Below, in pieces: positions 25,664 through 34,856 of a stretch of 64,000 bases of DNA (positions are counted from its first letter, which is position 1; the number at the start of each line of letters is the position of its first letter). The stretch covers positions 1-64,000 of the forward strand of contig CACHLD010000005.1 in NCBI GenBank assembly GCA_902580565.1, given 5' to 3'. The notes beneath the pieces were generated by a model. It ran no database searches. It was not told the DNA's origin and worked only from the letters and a program-made list of their open reading frames with translations. The stretch is from an uncultured Pelagibacteraceae bacterium. Its GTDB lineage: Bacteria > Pseudomonadota > Alphaproteobacteria > Pelagibacterales > Pelagibacteraceae. The position numbers and the translations under genes are program-made.

Positions 25664-27188
25664 CTTTGTTAAATAAAATATTCAAATTTTTTAATTCATT
25701 AGAATAATTAAAACATTCCATATTATTAATATTTTTGATTGAAATCATATTTGGCTCGACATTCATAGCTTTTAAGACTTTGCCTGTAGATACTGGAATT
25801 ATACAATTTAACAAAATACTTATATTCTTTATTTGCTCACAAATTGTAAATAATATATTTTGCATTCTTTCTAAATTTTTTTTCTTAACGCTCCAAGGCT
25901 CAGAGTCATTAAAATATTTATTTGCTTCAAAGGAATAACTTACAACTTTCTTGATAAATTCATTCAAATTTTGATTGTTTACAAGATTAATTAGTGTAGG
26001 CATGTCATTTTTTAATTGATTTAATAATTTATTATCTTTTTCAGATAGATTTGTAGGCTTAGGTATTTTATTAGAACAATTTTTTTTTATAAAAGAAAAT
26101 ACTCTTTGACATAAATTTCCATAATTATTTGCTAAATCGTTATTTATACAATTCTTAAGATTCTCCATAGAAATGCTTCCATCGTTTCCTAGAGAAACTT
26201 CTTTAATTAAGTAATATCTTAACTGATCTATTCCATATTTATTAATTATTTCAATTGGATCCAAAATATTTCCTAATGATTTTGACATTTTTTTATCATC
26301 AGAAAGTATCCATCCGTGACCAAAAACTTTTTTGGGTGGCTGCAGTTTTGCTGCTAAAAGAAAAGCGGGCCAATAAATAGCATGAAATCTCAAAATATCT
26401 TTTCCAATTATATGTACATTTGCTGGCCAAAATTTTTGAAATTTTTTATCATCTGTATTAGGAAAATTTAAAGCACTCAGGTAATTTGTTAAGGCGTCTA
26501 ACCATACATATATTACATGCTTATTATTCTTTGGCACTGGTATTCCCCATGAAAAAGATGTTCTACTAACAGAAAGATCTGTTAAGCCTTTTTTTACAAA
26601 ATTTACAACTTCATTTCTTCTAGACTTTGGAAGAATAAAATCTTCATTTTCCTCATAAAATTTTAATAATTTTTTCGACCATGATGATAATTTAAAAAAG
26701 TAAGACTCCTCCTCTACCCAATCAACTGTGGACAATGAAGTTTTTGCGACTTTTTTTCCATTTATTTCCTCTATTTCGTCTTGATCATAATATGCTTCAT
26801 CTGAAACAGAATACCACCCGCTGTACTTACCTAAATAAATATCACCAGACTCTACTAATCTATTCCATACATCCTTTACAGATTTATAATGTCTTTCTTC
26901 AGTGGTTCGGATAAAGTCATCATTAGATAAATTCAAAATACTTGTTAAATCTCTAAAATTTTTTGACAGTTCATCACAAAACAGTTTAGGATCTTTTTTA
27001 TTTTTTTCAGCTTCTCTTTGAATTTTTAAACCATGTTCATCTGTTCCAGTTAGAAATAAAACTTCATATCCTTCTAATCTTTTAAATCTTGCAAAAATAT
27101 CCGCTATAATACTTGAGTATGCATGCCCCATATGAGGTTTTCCTGAGGGATAATAAATCGGAGTTGTAATATAAAAATTTTTACTCAT
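25647..27188 (-). CDS. metG: Methionyl-tRNA synthetase
   Basis: This enzyme charges tRNA-Met and initiator tRNA. The 513-residue protein has the class I HIGH motif as HMGH in PIYYPSGKPHMGHAYSS and the KMSKS motif in KKMSKSLGN. FLTGTDEHGLKI and GWYSVSDEAYY mark the connecting domain, which lacks zinc knuckle cysteines, as is usual for this zinc-free subtype. There is no C-terminal tRNA-binding appendix, also common for it. It overlaps holB by 8 bp upstream and tatD downstream, in a block tmk-holB-metG-tatD conserved in bacteria. Confidence 0.96.
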   Translation of the reverse strand: MSKNFYITTPIYYPSGKPHMGHAYSSIIADIFARFKRLEGYEVLFLTGTDEHGLKIQREAEKNKKDPKLFCDELSKNFRDLTSILNLSNDDFIRTTEERHYKSVKDVWNRLVESGDIYLGKYSGWYSVSDEAYYDQDEIEEINGKKVAKTSLSTVDWVEEESYFFKLSSWSKKLLKFYEENEDFILPKSRRNEVVNFVKKGLTDLSVSRTSFSWGIPVPKNNKHVIYVWLDALTNYLSALNFPNTDDKKFQKFWPANVHIIGKDILRFHAIYWPAFLLAAKLQPPKKVFGHGWILSDDKKMSKSLGNILDPIEIINKYGIDQLRYYLIKEVSLGNDGSISMENLKNCINNDLANNYGNLCQRVFSFIKKNCSNKIPKPTNLSEKDNKLLNQLKNDMPTLINLVNNQNLNEFIKKVVSYSFEANKYFNDSEPWSVKKKNLERMQNILFTICEQIKNISILLNCIIPVSTGKVLKAMNVEPNMISIKNINNMECFNYSNELKNLNILFNKVENDN

Positions 27189-28104
27189 TTATTATCCTAT
27201 CATTTATAGCGTTTAATAACGACGTATGATTCAAATTATAAGTTATAAAATTATTAATATTGTTAATTACAAACTGTTTGTCATTAATATTTCTTTCAAT
27301 TTGATTATCTTTCTTATTTAAGTTTAAAAAATAAATATCTGTAATTAATTTAATTAGATTTATTATATTAAAATCTTTATTTTTTTTAAATAATTTTAAT
27401 AATAATTCAAAATTTCTTAAGTAGTTATCTGAAATATTAATCTTATGTTCTTCGCATATTTTATTGAATAATAAAAAATTTCCAGGACTTATATTCATAG
27501 AATAAAAATCAATATGAGAGGTTATCTTGAAGGTTTCTATTAAATTTTTAATAATTTCAATTTTCATTTTGTCGTTTAAGAAAATTTTAAATTCAATCGC
27601 TCTAGATGAGATAGTATCAATCAAGGTCTTCGTTTTGTTATTGATTAAAATAAAATAATTTCTTTCATACGGTTCTTCTATAACTCTTAAGAGAGCATTG
27701 ATACTATTTAAATTAAATAACTCTATATCATCTAAAATTATAAATCTTTCTCTGTTGTAATAGCTACTTTTTAAAAGTATTGATTTTAACTCCCTTATAT
27801 TATCAATCTTAGCTTTGTTAAAATTTTCACCAGAAAGATGTATTATATTTGAAAAAACTTGGTTTAAATTATCTTTGTAAAACTTTGAATTTTTATTTAT
27901 TTCTCTTTTATCCAAATTGTAATTTTTTTCATCAAAAACATAACACATAAAATGATTTATTAGTGTAAACTTTCCTATCCCTTTTTCTCCAGATAACATT
28001 AGGACTTTTGGAAATTTATTTGATTTATATAGGTTAATTAAAAATTCCAATTTTTCGCCTAACTTATAAAGTAGTAATGAATTCATTGGATTGTAAGCTT
28101 CCAT
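27181..28104 (-). CDS. holB: DNA polymerase III delta' subunit
   Basis: The 307-residue protein is a clamp-loader subunit of the replicative polymerase. It has a Walker A-like GEKGIGKFTLINHF (about 39-52), FIILDDIELFN as the Walker B region, and SSRAIEFK as the sensor (SRC-like) motif where Ser-Arg is kept but Cys is Ala. The C-terminal half is poorly conserved. The gene position between tmk and metG is the usual place of holB. It starts 5 bp after tmk and overlaps metG. Confidence 0.88.
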   Translation of the reverse strand: MEAYNPMNSLLLYKLGEKLEFLINLYKSNKFPKVLMLSGEKGIGKFTLINHFMCYVFDEKNYNLDKREINKNSKFYKDNLNQVFSNIIHLSGENFNKAKIDNIRELKSILLKSSYYNRERFIILDDIELFNLNSINALLRVIEEPYERNYFILINNKTKTLIDTISSRAIEFKIFLNDKMKIEIIKNLIETFKITSHIDFYSMNISPGNFLLFNKICEEHKINISDNYLRNFELLLKLFKKNKDFNIINLIKLITDIYFLNLNKKDNQIERNINDKQFVINNINNFITYNLNHTSLLNAINDRIINE

Positions 28105-28109
28105 AATAG

Positions 28110-28757
28110 TTATCTTTTTAAATTTCTACAAACTATTTGAAAAATCTTTTCTTCTAAGTTTGAGTCATTATTTGATGAGTCAAATATAAAATAATTCTTT
28201 TTATTTTTCGCAATCTTTAAAAAAGAATTTTGCGCTTTAGTATAAAATGCTCTCGGAAATTTATCATATCTATTTTTATTCTTTCTTTTTTTTAATCTTT
28301 TTTCTGAAGATTTATATGAAACCTTCAAAATAAAAGTTAAATTTGGTTTGATATTATCTAAAATTATTCTATGTATATTATCTATAAAAGATTTTTTGAC
28401 CTTTTTTCCATAAACTTGGTACGCAATAGTTGAGTCTATAAACCTATCGCAAATTACAATTTTTTTTCTTTTTAATGCTGGATTTATCTTATTAACAATA
28501 TGTTCGTTACGGGCAGCTAGATATAATAAAGTATCTGTATACTTATCAAATTTATCTTTTTTACTATTGTTAAAGTAGTCTTTTAAAATTAATGTTCTTA
28601 TTAATTCAGCACTTTTTGTTCCTCCTGGTTCTCTTGTTAAAATACTATTTAAACCAATTTTTTTTAAATTTTTTTTTAGTTTTTTGCTTTGAAAGGATTT
28701 ACCACAACCTTCGATACCTTCAAAAACAATTAAAAAAGGCTTTTTTTTATACATCAC
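28110..28757 (-). CDS. tmk: Thymidylate kinase
   Basis: Tmk phosphorylates dTMP to dTDP for DNA synthesis. The 215-residue protein has the P-loop FEGIEGCGKSFQ, the DR(Y/F)-type motif VICDRFIDSTIAYQVYG and the TREPGGTKSAE substrate loop. The lid segment is very basic (SSEKRLKKRKNKNRYD). It overlaps the upstream carboxypeptidase gene by 11 bp and is followed at 5 bp by holB. The assignment is secure. Confidence 0.95.
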   Translation of the reverse strand: MMYKKKPFLIVFEGIEGCGKSFQSKKLKKNLKKIGLNSILTREPGGTKSAELIRTLILKDYFNNSKKDKFDKYTDTLLYLAARNEHIVNKINPALKRKKIVICDRFIDSTIAYQVYGKKVKKSFIDNIHRIILDNIKPNLTFILKVSYKSSEKRLKKRKNKNRYDKFPRAFYTKAQNSFLKIAKNKKNYFIFDSSNNDSNLEEKIFQIVCRNLKR

Positions 28758-29904
28758 CCCAAATCAAATAATTTATTGAAGTAATTAAACTTTTAAAAAA
28801 ATTTACTTTTTGTATTTTTTCTGATGCGTATAAAGGGAGAGATTTTAATTCTTCATCTTTATTTGATATAATCAAATTAGCTATTTTTTGATCTTTATGT
28901 ATAGGTGCTTTAATAGGACCTTTATAAACTAAAGAAACTTTTAAATTTCGCATATCTTTTTTGCTTAATGTTATATAAAAATCTTCTTTAGTTATTGCTT
29001 TGATTTTATCTTTATTGCCTAGCCACGTATCTAGTTCAAAAAAAGTTTCACCTTTTTTTGAAATCTCGTAAGTATTAGTATTCCTAAAACCCCAGTTTAA
29101 TAATTTTAAAGATTCTGTACTTCTAAATTGCTTAGTTGGAAAACCAGAGGCTACAGCTATTATTCTCCTAGTATCTTTTTGCATTGAACTTGCTAATGAG
29201 TATTTTTCAACTGCTAAATAGCCAGTTTTAATTCCATCTACACCTACATTTTTATATAGTAATGGATTTCTGTTGCCCTGCTTAATAGGATCTCCTCCTG
29301 TTCTATCCCATGTAAAAGTTTTTTCAGCATACCATTCGTAAAAATCAGGATAATTGTTGATCAAATATTTTGACATTAAAGCTATATCTCTAACTGTTGA
29401 ATAATTATCCGGATCATTAATACCAGATGAATTAGAAAAGTTTGTTGATGACATTCCAATTTCAGCTGCTTTTTCATTCATCATTTCTGTAAATATTTCC
29501 TCTGATCCAGCAATACCCTCAGCTAATGCAACACAAGCGTCATTACCTGAAGCTACAATTATTCCATATAACAGGTTTTCAACTGAAACTTCATCGTTAA
29601 TCATTATGAACATTGATGAATAACCACTTTCAGACAGCCTCCAAGCATTTTCTGAAACAACAAATTTATCATCTAAAGAAATCTTATTTTTTTTCAATAG
29701 ATCAAATGCTACAATTGTTGTCATTATTTTAGTCATTGATGCAGGATAAATTTGTATGTCAGGTTCATACTCATATAAAACTTTATCTGAATGATAATCA
29801 ACAACTATTGCGGTTCTTGCATTAATTTTTGGATTAGCATAAATAAATGTATTTACATTTAAAAATGATAAAATAAAAATTATTATTACTATTAGCCTAT
29901 TCAT
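28747..29904 (-). CDS. D-alanyl-D-alanine carboxypeptidase (PBP5/6 type)
   Basis: The 385-residue protein trims the terminal D-Ala from peptidoglycan pentapeptides in the periplasm. The serine-peptidase triad of motifs is complete: Ser56-x-x-Lys59 in PASMTK, Ser119-Gly-Asn in ASGNDAC and Lys226-Thr-Gly in GIKTGYL. An N-terminal signal peptide (MNRLIVIIIFILSFLNVNTFIYA) precedes it. After the catalytic domain comes a beta-rich DacA-like C-terminal domain and a weak amphipathic tail (NFFKSLITSINYLIWG) that may anchor it to the membrane. It belongs to a cell-wall cluster with the RlpA-like and MltB genes. Confidence 0.94.
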   Translation of the reverse strand: MNRLIVIIIFILSFLNVNTFIYANPKINARTAIVVDYHSDKVLYEYEPDIQIYPASMTKIMTTIVAFDLLKKNKISLDDKFVVSENAWRLSESGYSSMFIMINDEVSVENLLYGIIVASGNDACVALAEGIAGSEEIFTEMMNEKAAEIGMSSTNFSNSSGINDPDNYSTVRDIALMSKYLINNYPDFYEWYAEKTFTWDRTGGDPIKQGNRNPLLYKNVGVDGIKTGYLAVEKYSLASSMQKDTRRIIAVASGFPTKQFRSTESLKLLNWGFRNTNTYEISKKGETFFELDTWLGNKDKIKAITKEDFYITLSKKDMRNLKVSLVYKGPIKAPIHKDQKIANLIISNKDEELKSLPLYASEKIQKVNFFKSLITSINYLIWGDV

Positions 29905-30637
29905 AAATATTTAAATCTAAATCTTCAAAACCGAATTTTTTAAGTTCAATGTAATCATTTTTCATTAAATTAATAGAGTTATAAGGGCCTGATAACAGAG
30001 TTGTTTTATTAGCATTATTCGACTTTATAAACAATTTTTTACTATTAAAATTTGTTAATTCTTGCGTGATTCTTCGCTTAAGTATTAAAGCAGATTCTTT
30101 AGAGTAAAATTCTGCAATTAAAATAGTAAATCTTTCGTTAGATTTTTTTTTACTATTTCTTTTTTCTTTAGAGATATTATCAATTTTAACAGACTCGACC
30201 GGAGCATTGCTGTGAATCTTTTCTTCTTCTTTATAAATTTTTGTTTTTTTAGCAATAAAGGATTTATTTCTTTTTACTTCGACAATTTCTACTAGTGGTG
30301 ATGAAGATGATAATTTCAATTTTTCTGCGACTGGTTTAGTTATTAATATCTTATAAAAATCAGGATAATTAGTTCTTTTAGAATTTTTCAAAGTAATAGA
30401 CTCATTTGATTTTAAATTTATAATTTTGATTAAAGAGCCAGTTCTAAGACTGTTTTGACTAACTTGATAAATATTATTATCAAACTTTTTATTTATAACC
30501 TTATTCAAATAATCCTCCTCAGTATAAATATAAGCAAAACCTTTAGCCATAAATAATTTATTTTTGTGAGAATAGTTTCCATGAGATGAACAACCATTAA
30601 TAAGTATCAATAATATCAAAAGAATTTTATATTTCAT
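29897..30637 (-). CDS. RlpA-like SPOR-domain lipoprotein with a degenerate barrel domain
   Basis: The 246-residue protein has a lipoprotein signal (LLILINGC, lipidated Cys16), a region resembling the RlpA double-psi beta-barrel (about 30-125) and a C-terminal SPOR domain (about 165-246, beginning ERFTILIAEFYSKESA). SPOR domains bind denuded glycan at division sites. In the barrel, the canonical AAHKTLPFGT segment reads SQNSLRTGS and the RINDRGPF segment reads LKNSKRTNYPDF, so the conserved His and Asp of RlpA transglycosylases seem lost. A structural role is more likely than glycan cleavage. The neighbours are a carboxypeptidase and MltB, as in other alphaproteobacteria. Confidence 0.8.
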   Translation of the reverse strand: MKYKILLILLILINGCSSHGNYSHKNKLFMAKGFAYIYTEEDYLNKVINKKFDNNIYQVSQNSLRTGSLIKIINLKSNESITLKNSKRTNYPDFYKILITKPVAEKLKLSSSSPLVEIVEVKRNKSFIAKKTKIYKEEEKIHSNAPVESVKIDNISKEKRNSKKKSNERFTILIAEFYSKESALILKRRITQELTNFNSKKLFIKSNNANKTTLLSGPYNSINLMKNDYIELKKFGFEDLDLNIYE

Positions 30638-31646
30638 TTTTTAATTTATCTTTTAATGTACAAACAGCTAGCGCAAATCTTAATGATCTATTCCAGCTTA
30701 ATATTATTTCGTAATTATCAAAAACTAAATAAGCAGGTGTATAAGTCTTTGCTCCTGGAATTATATCTTTATCTGGTGTAATAATAGCTGATAACGTATT
30801 TTCATCTATTAACAATTTTGATGAGTCTTTAATATATTTTTTGAAAAATTTAACTTTTTTTTTATTTTTAATGTTTCTTGCAGAAGAATTTAAATATTTT
30901 TTGGATATATTATTTTCTAATTCAACTTTTACAAAACAAGGTTTATTTTTATTCCATCCAATTTTATTCAAGTAGTTCGCTGCAGAAGCAAAAGAGTCTT
31001 CAATATTTTTTAACTCAATAGTTTTATTCAAATTATAATCAATTGCATAATCTTTAATTGTTCTTGGCATGAATTGAAAATTACCAAAAGCTCCTGCCCA
31101 TGATCCAAATAAAATATCTTTGTCTATAATCTCATTATCTATTAAATTTAATAAAATCAATAATTCCTTAGTGAAAAATTCACTTCTTCTTTTATCAAAA
31201 CTTAGAGTGGCTAATGAGGAAATAATATCCATTTTACCTAAATATTTTCCAAAATTTGTTTCTATACCCATAAGTGCTAATAGTAATTCCTTTTCAATTA
31301 AAAATTTTTCTTCTACTTTATTGATTAAAATTTTTTCTTTCTTATAGAGATCCAATCCTTTTTTAACTTTTCTAGAACTTGTTCTTTTTTTAATATAAGT
31401 AAATGTGTCCTCATAAAATTCAGGTTGATACCTGTCGTACTCAATTACTTTAGGCAAAAACTTTGCATTTGACATTACATCATCAACTACTTTTTTTGAG
31501 ATTCCAGATCCAATTGCTCTTTTTTTAAAACTTTCTACCCACAAATTAAATTTTGTGTCATCTGCATGAATTGATGTAAAAGAAATGATTGTGAATATAA
31601 TTAAATTAAAACTTATTAAGTTTTTAAGCATTTTTTTCAATATCAT
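30627..31646 (-). CDS. mltB: Lytic murein transglycosylase, MltB family
   Basis: The 339-residue protein cleaves glycan strands of peptidoglycan in the periplasm. The catalytic Glu129 is in LALMGIETNFGKYLG, followed by SSLATLSFDKRR and SWAGAFGNFQFMPRTIKDYAIDY, characteristic of MltB. The N-terminus is a signal peptide (NLISFNLIIFTIISFTSIHA); no lipobox cysteine is seen. The start could also be Met6. The 3' end overlaps the RlpA-like gene by 11 bp. Upstream are 93 bp shared with the divergent tRNA-Ser. Confidence 0.92.
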   Translation of the reverse strand: MILKKMLKNLISFNLIIFTIISFTSIHADDTKFNLWVESFKKRAIGSGISKKVVDDVMSNAKFLPKVIEYDRYQPEFYEDTFTYIKKRTSSRKVKKGLDLYKKEKILINKVEEKFLIEKELLLALMGIETNFGKYLGKMDIISSLATLSFDKRRSEFFTKELLILLNLIDNEIIDKDILFGSWAGAFGNFQFMPRTIKDYAIDYNLNKTIELKNIEDSFASAANYLNKIGWNKNKPCFVKVELENNISKKYLNSSARNIKNKKKVKFFKKYIKDSSKLLIDENTLSAIITPDKDIIPGAKTYTPAYLVFDNYEIILSWNRSLRFALAVCTLKDKLKNEI

Positions 31647-31739
31647 AAATGTCGACTATTAACTAGTATCAGAAATAAGTTATATGAACATTGTTATTTA
31701 TTAGCTTTGATAGTAATAAAGGTAGTTAAATAAATTCAA

Positions 31740-31829
31740 GGAGAGGTGGCTGAGCGGTTGAAAGCACTGGTCTTGAAAACCAGCAACGGGGCAACTCGTT
31801 CGTGGGTTCGAATCCCACCCTCTCCGCCA
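31740..31829 (+). tRNA. tRNA-Ser (anticodon TGA)
   Basis: The acceptor GGAGAGG pairs with CCTCTCC, the anticodon stem CTGGT/ACCAG encloses CTTGAAA giving TGA, and a long variable arm (AACGGGGCAACTCGTT) marks a class II tRNA. GCCA is encoded. The gene has 90 nt. The stop codon of the convergent sdhE gene begins at the very next base (31830), leaving no spacer. Confidence 0.96.
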
Positions 31830-32084
31830 TCAAACTTTAAATTTTTTAAAGATTTTCGATATTTTATTTTTATCAATATTATTTTTAATATTTCCATATT
31901 GATAATAATTTAAAATTACTTCATCTTCAAAATCCAAAAACTTATCTAATTCTTTAAGAAGTGTTTGATCAAACAAATTAATATTTTTTTTTACAAATTG
32001 ACTTAATAATAAGTCCATTTCTTTGGTTCCTCTATAATTTGACCTGTAGATTAATTTTTTTTTAAAAATTTCTAATTTGTTCAT
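31830..32084 (-). CDS. sdhE: Succinate dehydrogenase assembly factor SdhE
   Basis: SdhE (SDHAF2) promotes attachment of FAD to the succinate dehydrogenase flavoprotein. The protein has 84 residues from the chosen start MNKLEIFKKKL; a longer frame from 32105 adds seven hydrophobic residues that do not fit the family. The conserved YRGTKEMD motif carries the RGxxE signature, and LDFEDEVILNYY follows in the family's second conserved region. It is divergent from recG, as in other alphaproteobacteria, with 27 bp between the starts. Its stop abuts the tRNA-Ser gene. Confidence 0.9.
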   Translation of the reverse strand: MNKLEIFKKKLIYRSNYRGTKEMDLLLSQFVKKNINLFDQTLLKELDKFLDFEDEVILNYYQYGNIKNNIDKNKISKIFKKFKV

Positions 32085-32111
32085 TAGTAAGAGTATAATA
32101 TACATAATCTA

Positions 32112-34166
32112 ATGGATTTAATGAAGAAAGATATAATCTTTAAAGAGGTGACATTTTTAAAGGGTATAGGAAAAAAATTATCAAAATATCTTAAAAATAG
32201 AAAAATTGAAAAGATAAAAGATATTTTACTTAATTTACCGTACTCTGAGACAGATAGATCAAAATTAGTAAAATTAGATAAATTAGAAATTGGAAAAATT
32301 CAAACAATAAAAGTAGTAGTAAAGAAATTAAATTTTCCAAGAATAAGAAATTTACCTAATAAAATAATTTGCGAAGACGAAACTGGGAAAATAGAAATTG
32401 TTTATTTTAACAGCCGAGAAGGATATTTAAGAAAACTATTTAAAATTAACGAAACCGTCATAATTAGTGGAAAAATAAATTTTTTTAATAAAAAATATCA
32501 AATTACAAATCCAGATTATGTAACTGATACAGACAAAGAAGATTATGTAAAAAAAATTATACCAAAATATACGTTAACAAAGGGTATTAATGAAAAAAAA
32601 TATAGAGCTTTATCAGACGAAGTTATTAATAATTTACCAAATATTGATGACTGGCATGATGAAAGTTTTTTGAAAAAAAATAATTTTATCAAATGGAGAG
32701 AAAATATTGTTACTTTACATAAGACTAAAGAAGGACAAAATCCTAAGTCAAAAGCATATAAAAGATTAGTATTTGATGAAATTTGCGCTAATCTTTTAGT
32801 TTTGTCAAAAAATCGAAAAAAAATTAAAAAAAAAAAAAGAAAAAAAGTTTTTAGATTTTACTATGAAAAAAAAATAATAAATAATTTACCTTTTAAACTT
32901 ACAAATAGTCAAAAAAGTGTACTTAGAGAGATTAATAATGATTTAATCTCTGAAACCAGAATGTTTCGTATCATTCAAGGAGATGTTGGATCGGGCAAAA
33001 CAATAATTTCTTTATTAGCAGCAGGAAATGTTATTGAAAGTAATTATCAATGTGCACTTATGGCACCTACAGAAATTTTAGCTAAACAACATTTTATTTT
33101 AACAAAAAAAATATTTAAAAATACAAATATTAAAATTGAAATTTTAACTGGTAAAACCGAAAGAAAAAAAAGAGAAAAAATAATAAATGATTTGGAGACA
33201 GGAAATATTAACTTTTTAATAGGAACACATTCACTTTTTCAAAAAAAAATTAATTTTAAAAATTTAGGTTTAGCCATTATAGACGAACAACATAAGTTTG
33301 GAGTTAAACAAAGAGGAGAATTAGCAAATAAAGGTGGAAAAAATTGTGATTTACTTTTGATGTCAGCAACGCCAATTCCGAGAACTATGATGATGTCAAT
33401 ATATGGAGATATGGATATTTCAAAGATAACAGAAAAACCATCATCTAGAAAAAAAATTATTACACTGAGCAAACCAGAGTCAAAGATTAATGAGTTGTGG
33501 TCTTTTATTAAAAAACAAATCGATAACGATAATCAAATTTTTTGGATATGTCCCTTAATTGAAGAATCTAACTTTGTAGACTTTTCTTCAGTTAAAAATA
33601 AGTTTGAATTAATAGGTAAAAAATTTCCTAAAAGAGTTGGTTTAATTCATGGAGCACTAGATAAAAATGAAAAGGAAAAAGTATTAAATAAATTTTTAAA
33701 TAAAGAAATACATATTCTTGTTTCAACAACAGTAATAGAAGTTGGAATAGACTTTCCAAATGCAAATTTAATAGTTATAGAAAATGCTAATAAATTTGGT
33801 CTAGCACAATTACATCAACTAAGAGGAAGAGTAGGAAGAGGAGATAAACAGGGTATTTGTATCTTACTATTTAAAAAAAGCTTGAGTAAAAATTCCATAA
33901 AAAGAATTAAAACATTAAAAAATTCTGATGATGGTTTTTACATAGCTGAGGAGGATATGAAATTAAGAGGATTTGGGGATTTAATAGGATATCAACAAAG
34001 TGGTACAAAAAACTTTAGGTTTGCTGATCCTATAATTCATCAAGATATGTTTTTATTAGCCGAAAATTATATTAAAAATTTTGATTATAAAGATGATGAA
34101 AATCGATTTACATTTTTACTAAAACTCTTTGATAAAGCAGAAATTATTAATCAGGAGTTTGATTAA
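32112..34166 (+). CDS. recG: ATP-dependent DNA helicase RecG
   Basis: RecG regresses stalled forks and processes branched DNA. The 684-residue protein has an N-terminal wedge/OB region (about 1-240) and helicase motifs: GDVGSGKT (Walker A), the DEQH box in LAIIDEQHKFGVKQRGEL, SATPIPRTMM (motif III), STTVIEVGIDFPNA and QLRGRVGRG (motif VI). The C-terminal DMKLRGFGDLIGYQQSG is the RecG wedge-side signature. The length is normal. A very lysine-rich linker near residues 235-250 reflects A-tract DNA. It converges on the DUF502 gene with a 4-bp overlap. Confidence 0.96.
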   Translation: MDLMKKDIIFKEVTFLKGIGKKLSKYLKNRKIEKIKDILLNLPYSETDRSKLVKLDKLEIGKIQTIKVVVKKLNFPRIRNLPNKIICEDETGKIEIVYFNSREGYLRKLFKINETVIISGKINFFNKKYQITNPDYVTDTDKEDYVKKIIPKYTLTKGINEKKYRALSDEVINNLPNIDDWHDESFLKKNNFIKWRENIVTLHKTKEGQNPKSKAYKRLVFDEICANLLVLSKNRKKIKKKKRKKVFRFYYEKKIINNLPFKLTNSQKSVLREINNDLISETRMFRIIQGDVGSGKTIISLLAAGNVIESNYQCALMAPTEILAKQHFILTKKIFKNTNIKIEILTGKTERKKREKIINDLETGNINFLIGTHSLFQKKINFKNLGLAIIDEQHKFGVKQRGELANKGGKNCDLLLMSATPIPRTMMMSIYGDMDISKITEKPSSRKKIITLSKPESKINELWSFIKKQIDNDNQIFWICPLIEESNFVDFSSVKNKFELIGKKFPKRVGLIHGALDKNEKEKVLNKFLNKEIHILVSTTVIEVGIDFPNANLIVIENANKFGLAQLHQLRGRVGRGDKQGICILLFKKSLSKNSIKRIKTLKNSDDGFYIAEEDMKLRGFGDLIGYQQSGTKNFRFADPIIHQDMFLLAENYIKNFDYKDDENRFTFLLKLFDKAEIINQEFD

Positions 34167-34777
34167 TCAATATTAGAAGTGCCGGCAGAAACAATAAACT
34201 TAGAAGCTTGTTCAAATGATACATCTAAATAAATAATTTCTTTTTTTGGAACCATAAGTAAAAAACCACTTGTTGGATTTGGAGTCGTTGGCAAAAAAAC
34301 ATTTACTAATTCTTCATTAGTTTTTTTTGAAATAATGCCTTGATTTTCTCTTGTAGCGAAACCTACTGCCCAAACACCTTTTCTAGGATATTCTAAAAGC
34401 ACAACACTGCTTTTTTCCTTATCACTATTTGTAAAAGTTTCTGTCATTTGACCTATAGCGGAATAAATGGTTCTTAAAATGGGTATCTTTTTTAAAATAC
34501 TGTTAAAAAGTTCAAAGAATTTCTTTCCTAAAAAAGAAAGTGATACCCAACCTACAAAAGTAATTAATATAACTGCGATTAAAATTTCTAATCCAGGAAT
34601 GTCAAAGGGAAGGTAATTATTTGGGTTTATTTCCTTTGGTATTAAACGAGACGATATCTTTATTAGAAAAACTGTAAGGTACAATGTTATACCTATTGGA
34701 ATAAGCACCACAATCCCTGCAATAAAATTATTTCTAATTTTAGAAAAAAATGATTTTTTTGTTATATTTTTAGACAT
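34163..34777 (-). CDS. DUF502 family membrane protein
   Basis: The 204-residue protein has two strong transmembrane helices (FIAGIVVLIPIGITLYLTVFLI and ILIAVILITFVGWVSLSFLG), then a soluble domain with the family's KKIPILRTIYSAIGQMTETF, VVLLEYPRKGVWAVGFAT and VFLPTTPNPTSGFLLMVPK motifs. DUF502 proteins are widespread and of unknown function. It lies next to recG in many alphaproteobacteria, and ends 4 bp inside the end of recG here. The family call is secure. Confidence 0.88.
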   Translation of the reverse strand: MSKNITKKSFFSKIRNNFIAGIVVLIPIGITLYLTVFLIKISSRLIPKEINPNNYLPFDIPGLEILIAVILITFVGWVSLSFLGKKFFELFNSILKKIPILRTIYSAIGQMTETFTNSDKEKSSVVLLEYPRKGVWAVGFATRENQGIISKKTNEELVNVFLPTTPNPTSGFLLMVPKKEIIYLDVSFEQASKFIVSAGTSNID

Positions 34778-34856
34778 TGTTTATGAGTAACTTGAAAAAA
34801 TAATAAAAATTAAAATTAATATAAAAATTGCAATTAGTAATTTATTATTTAATATC

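Noticed and set aside
25647-27188. Missing zinc-knuckle cysteines in methionyl-tRNA synthetase
   Set aside because: The GWYSVSDEAYY type of enzyme normally lacks them.
31680-31739. Promoter of tRNA-Ser (TTGATA at 31707-31712)
   Set aside because: No acceptable -10 box at 16-18 bp; the match is too weak in such AT-rich DNA.
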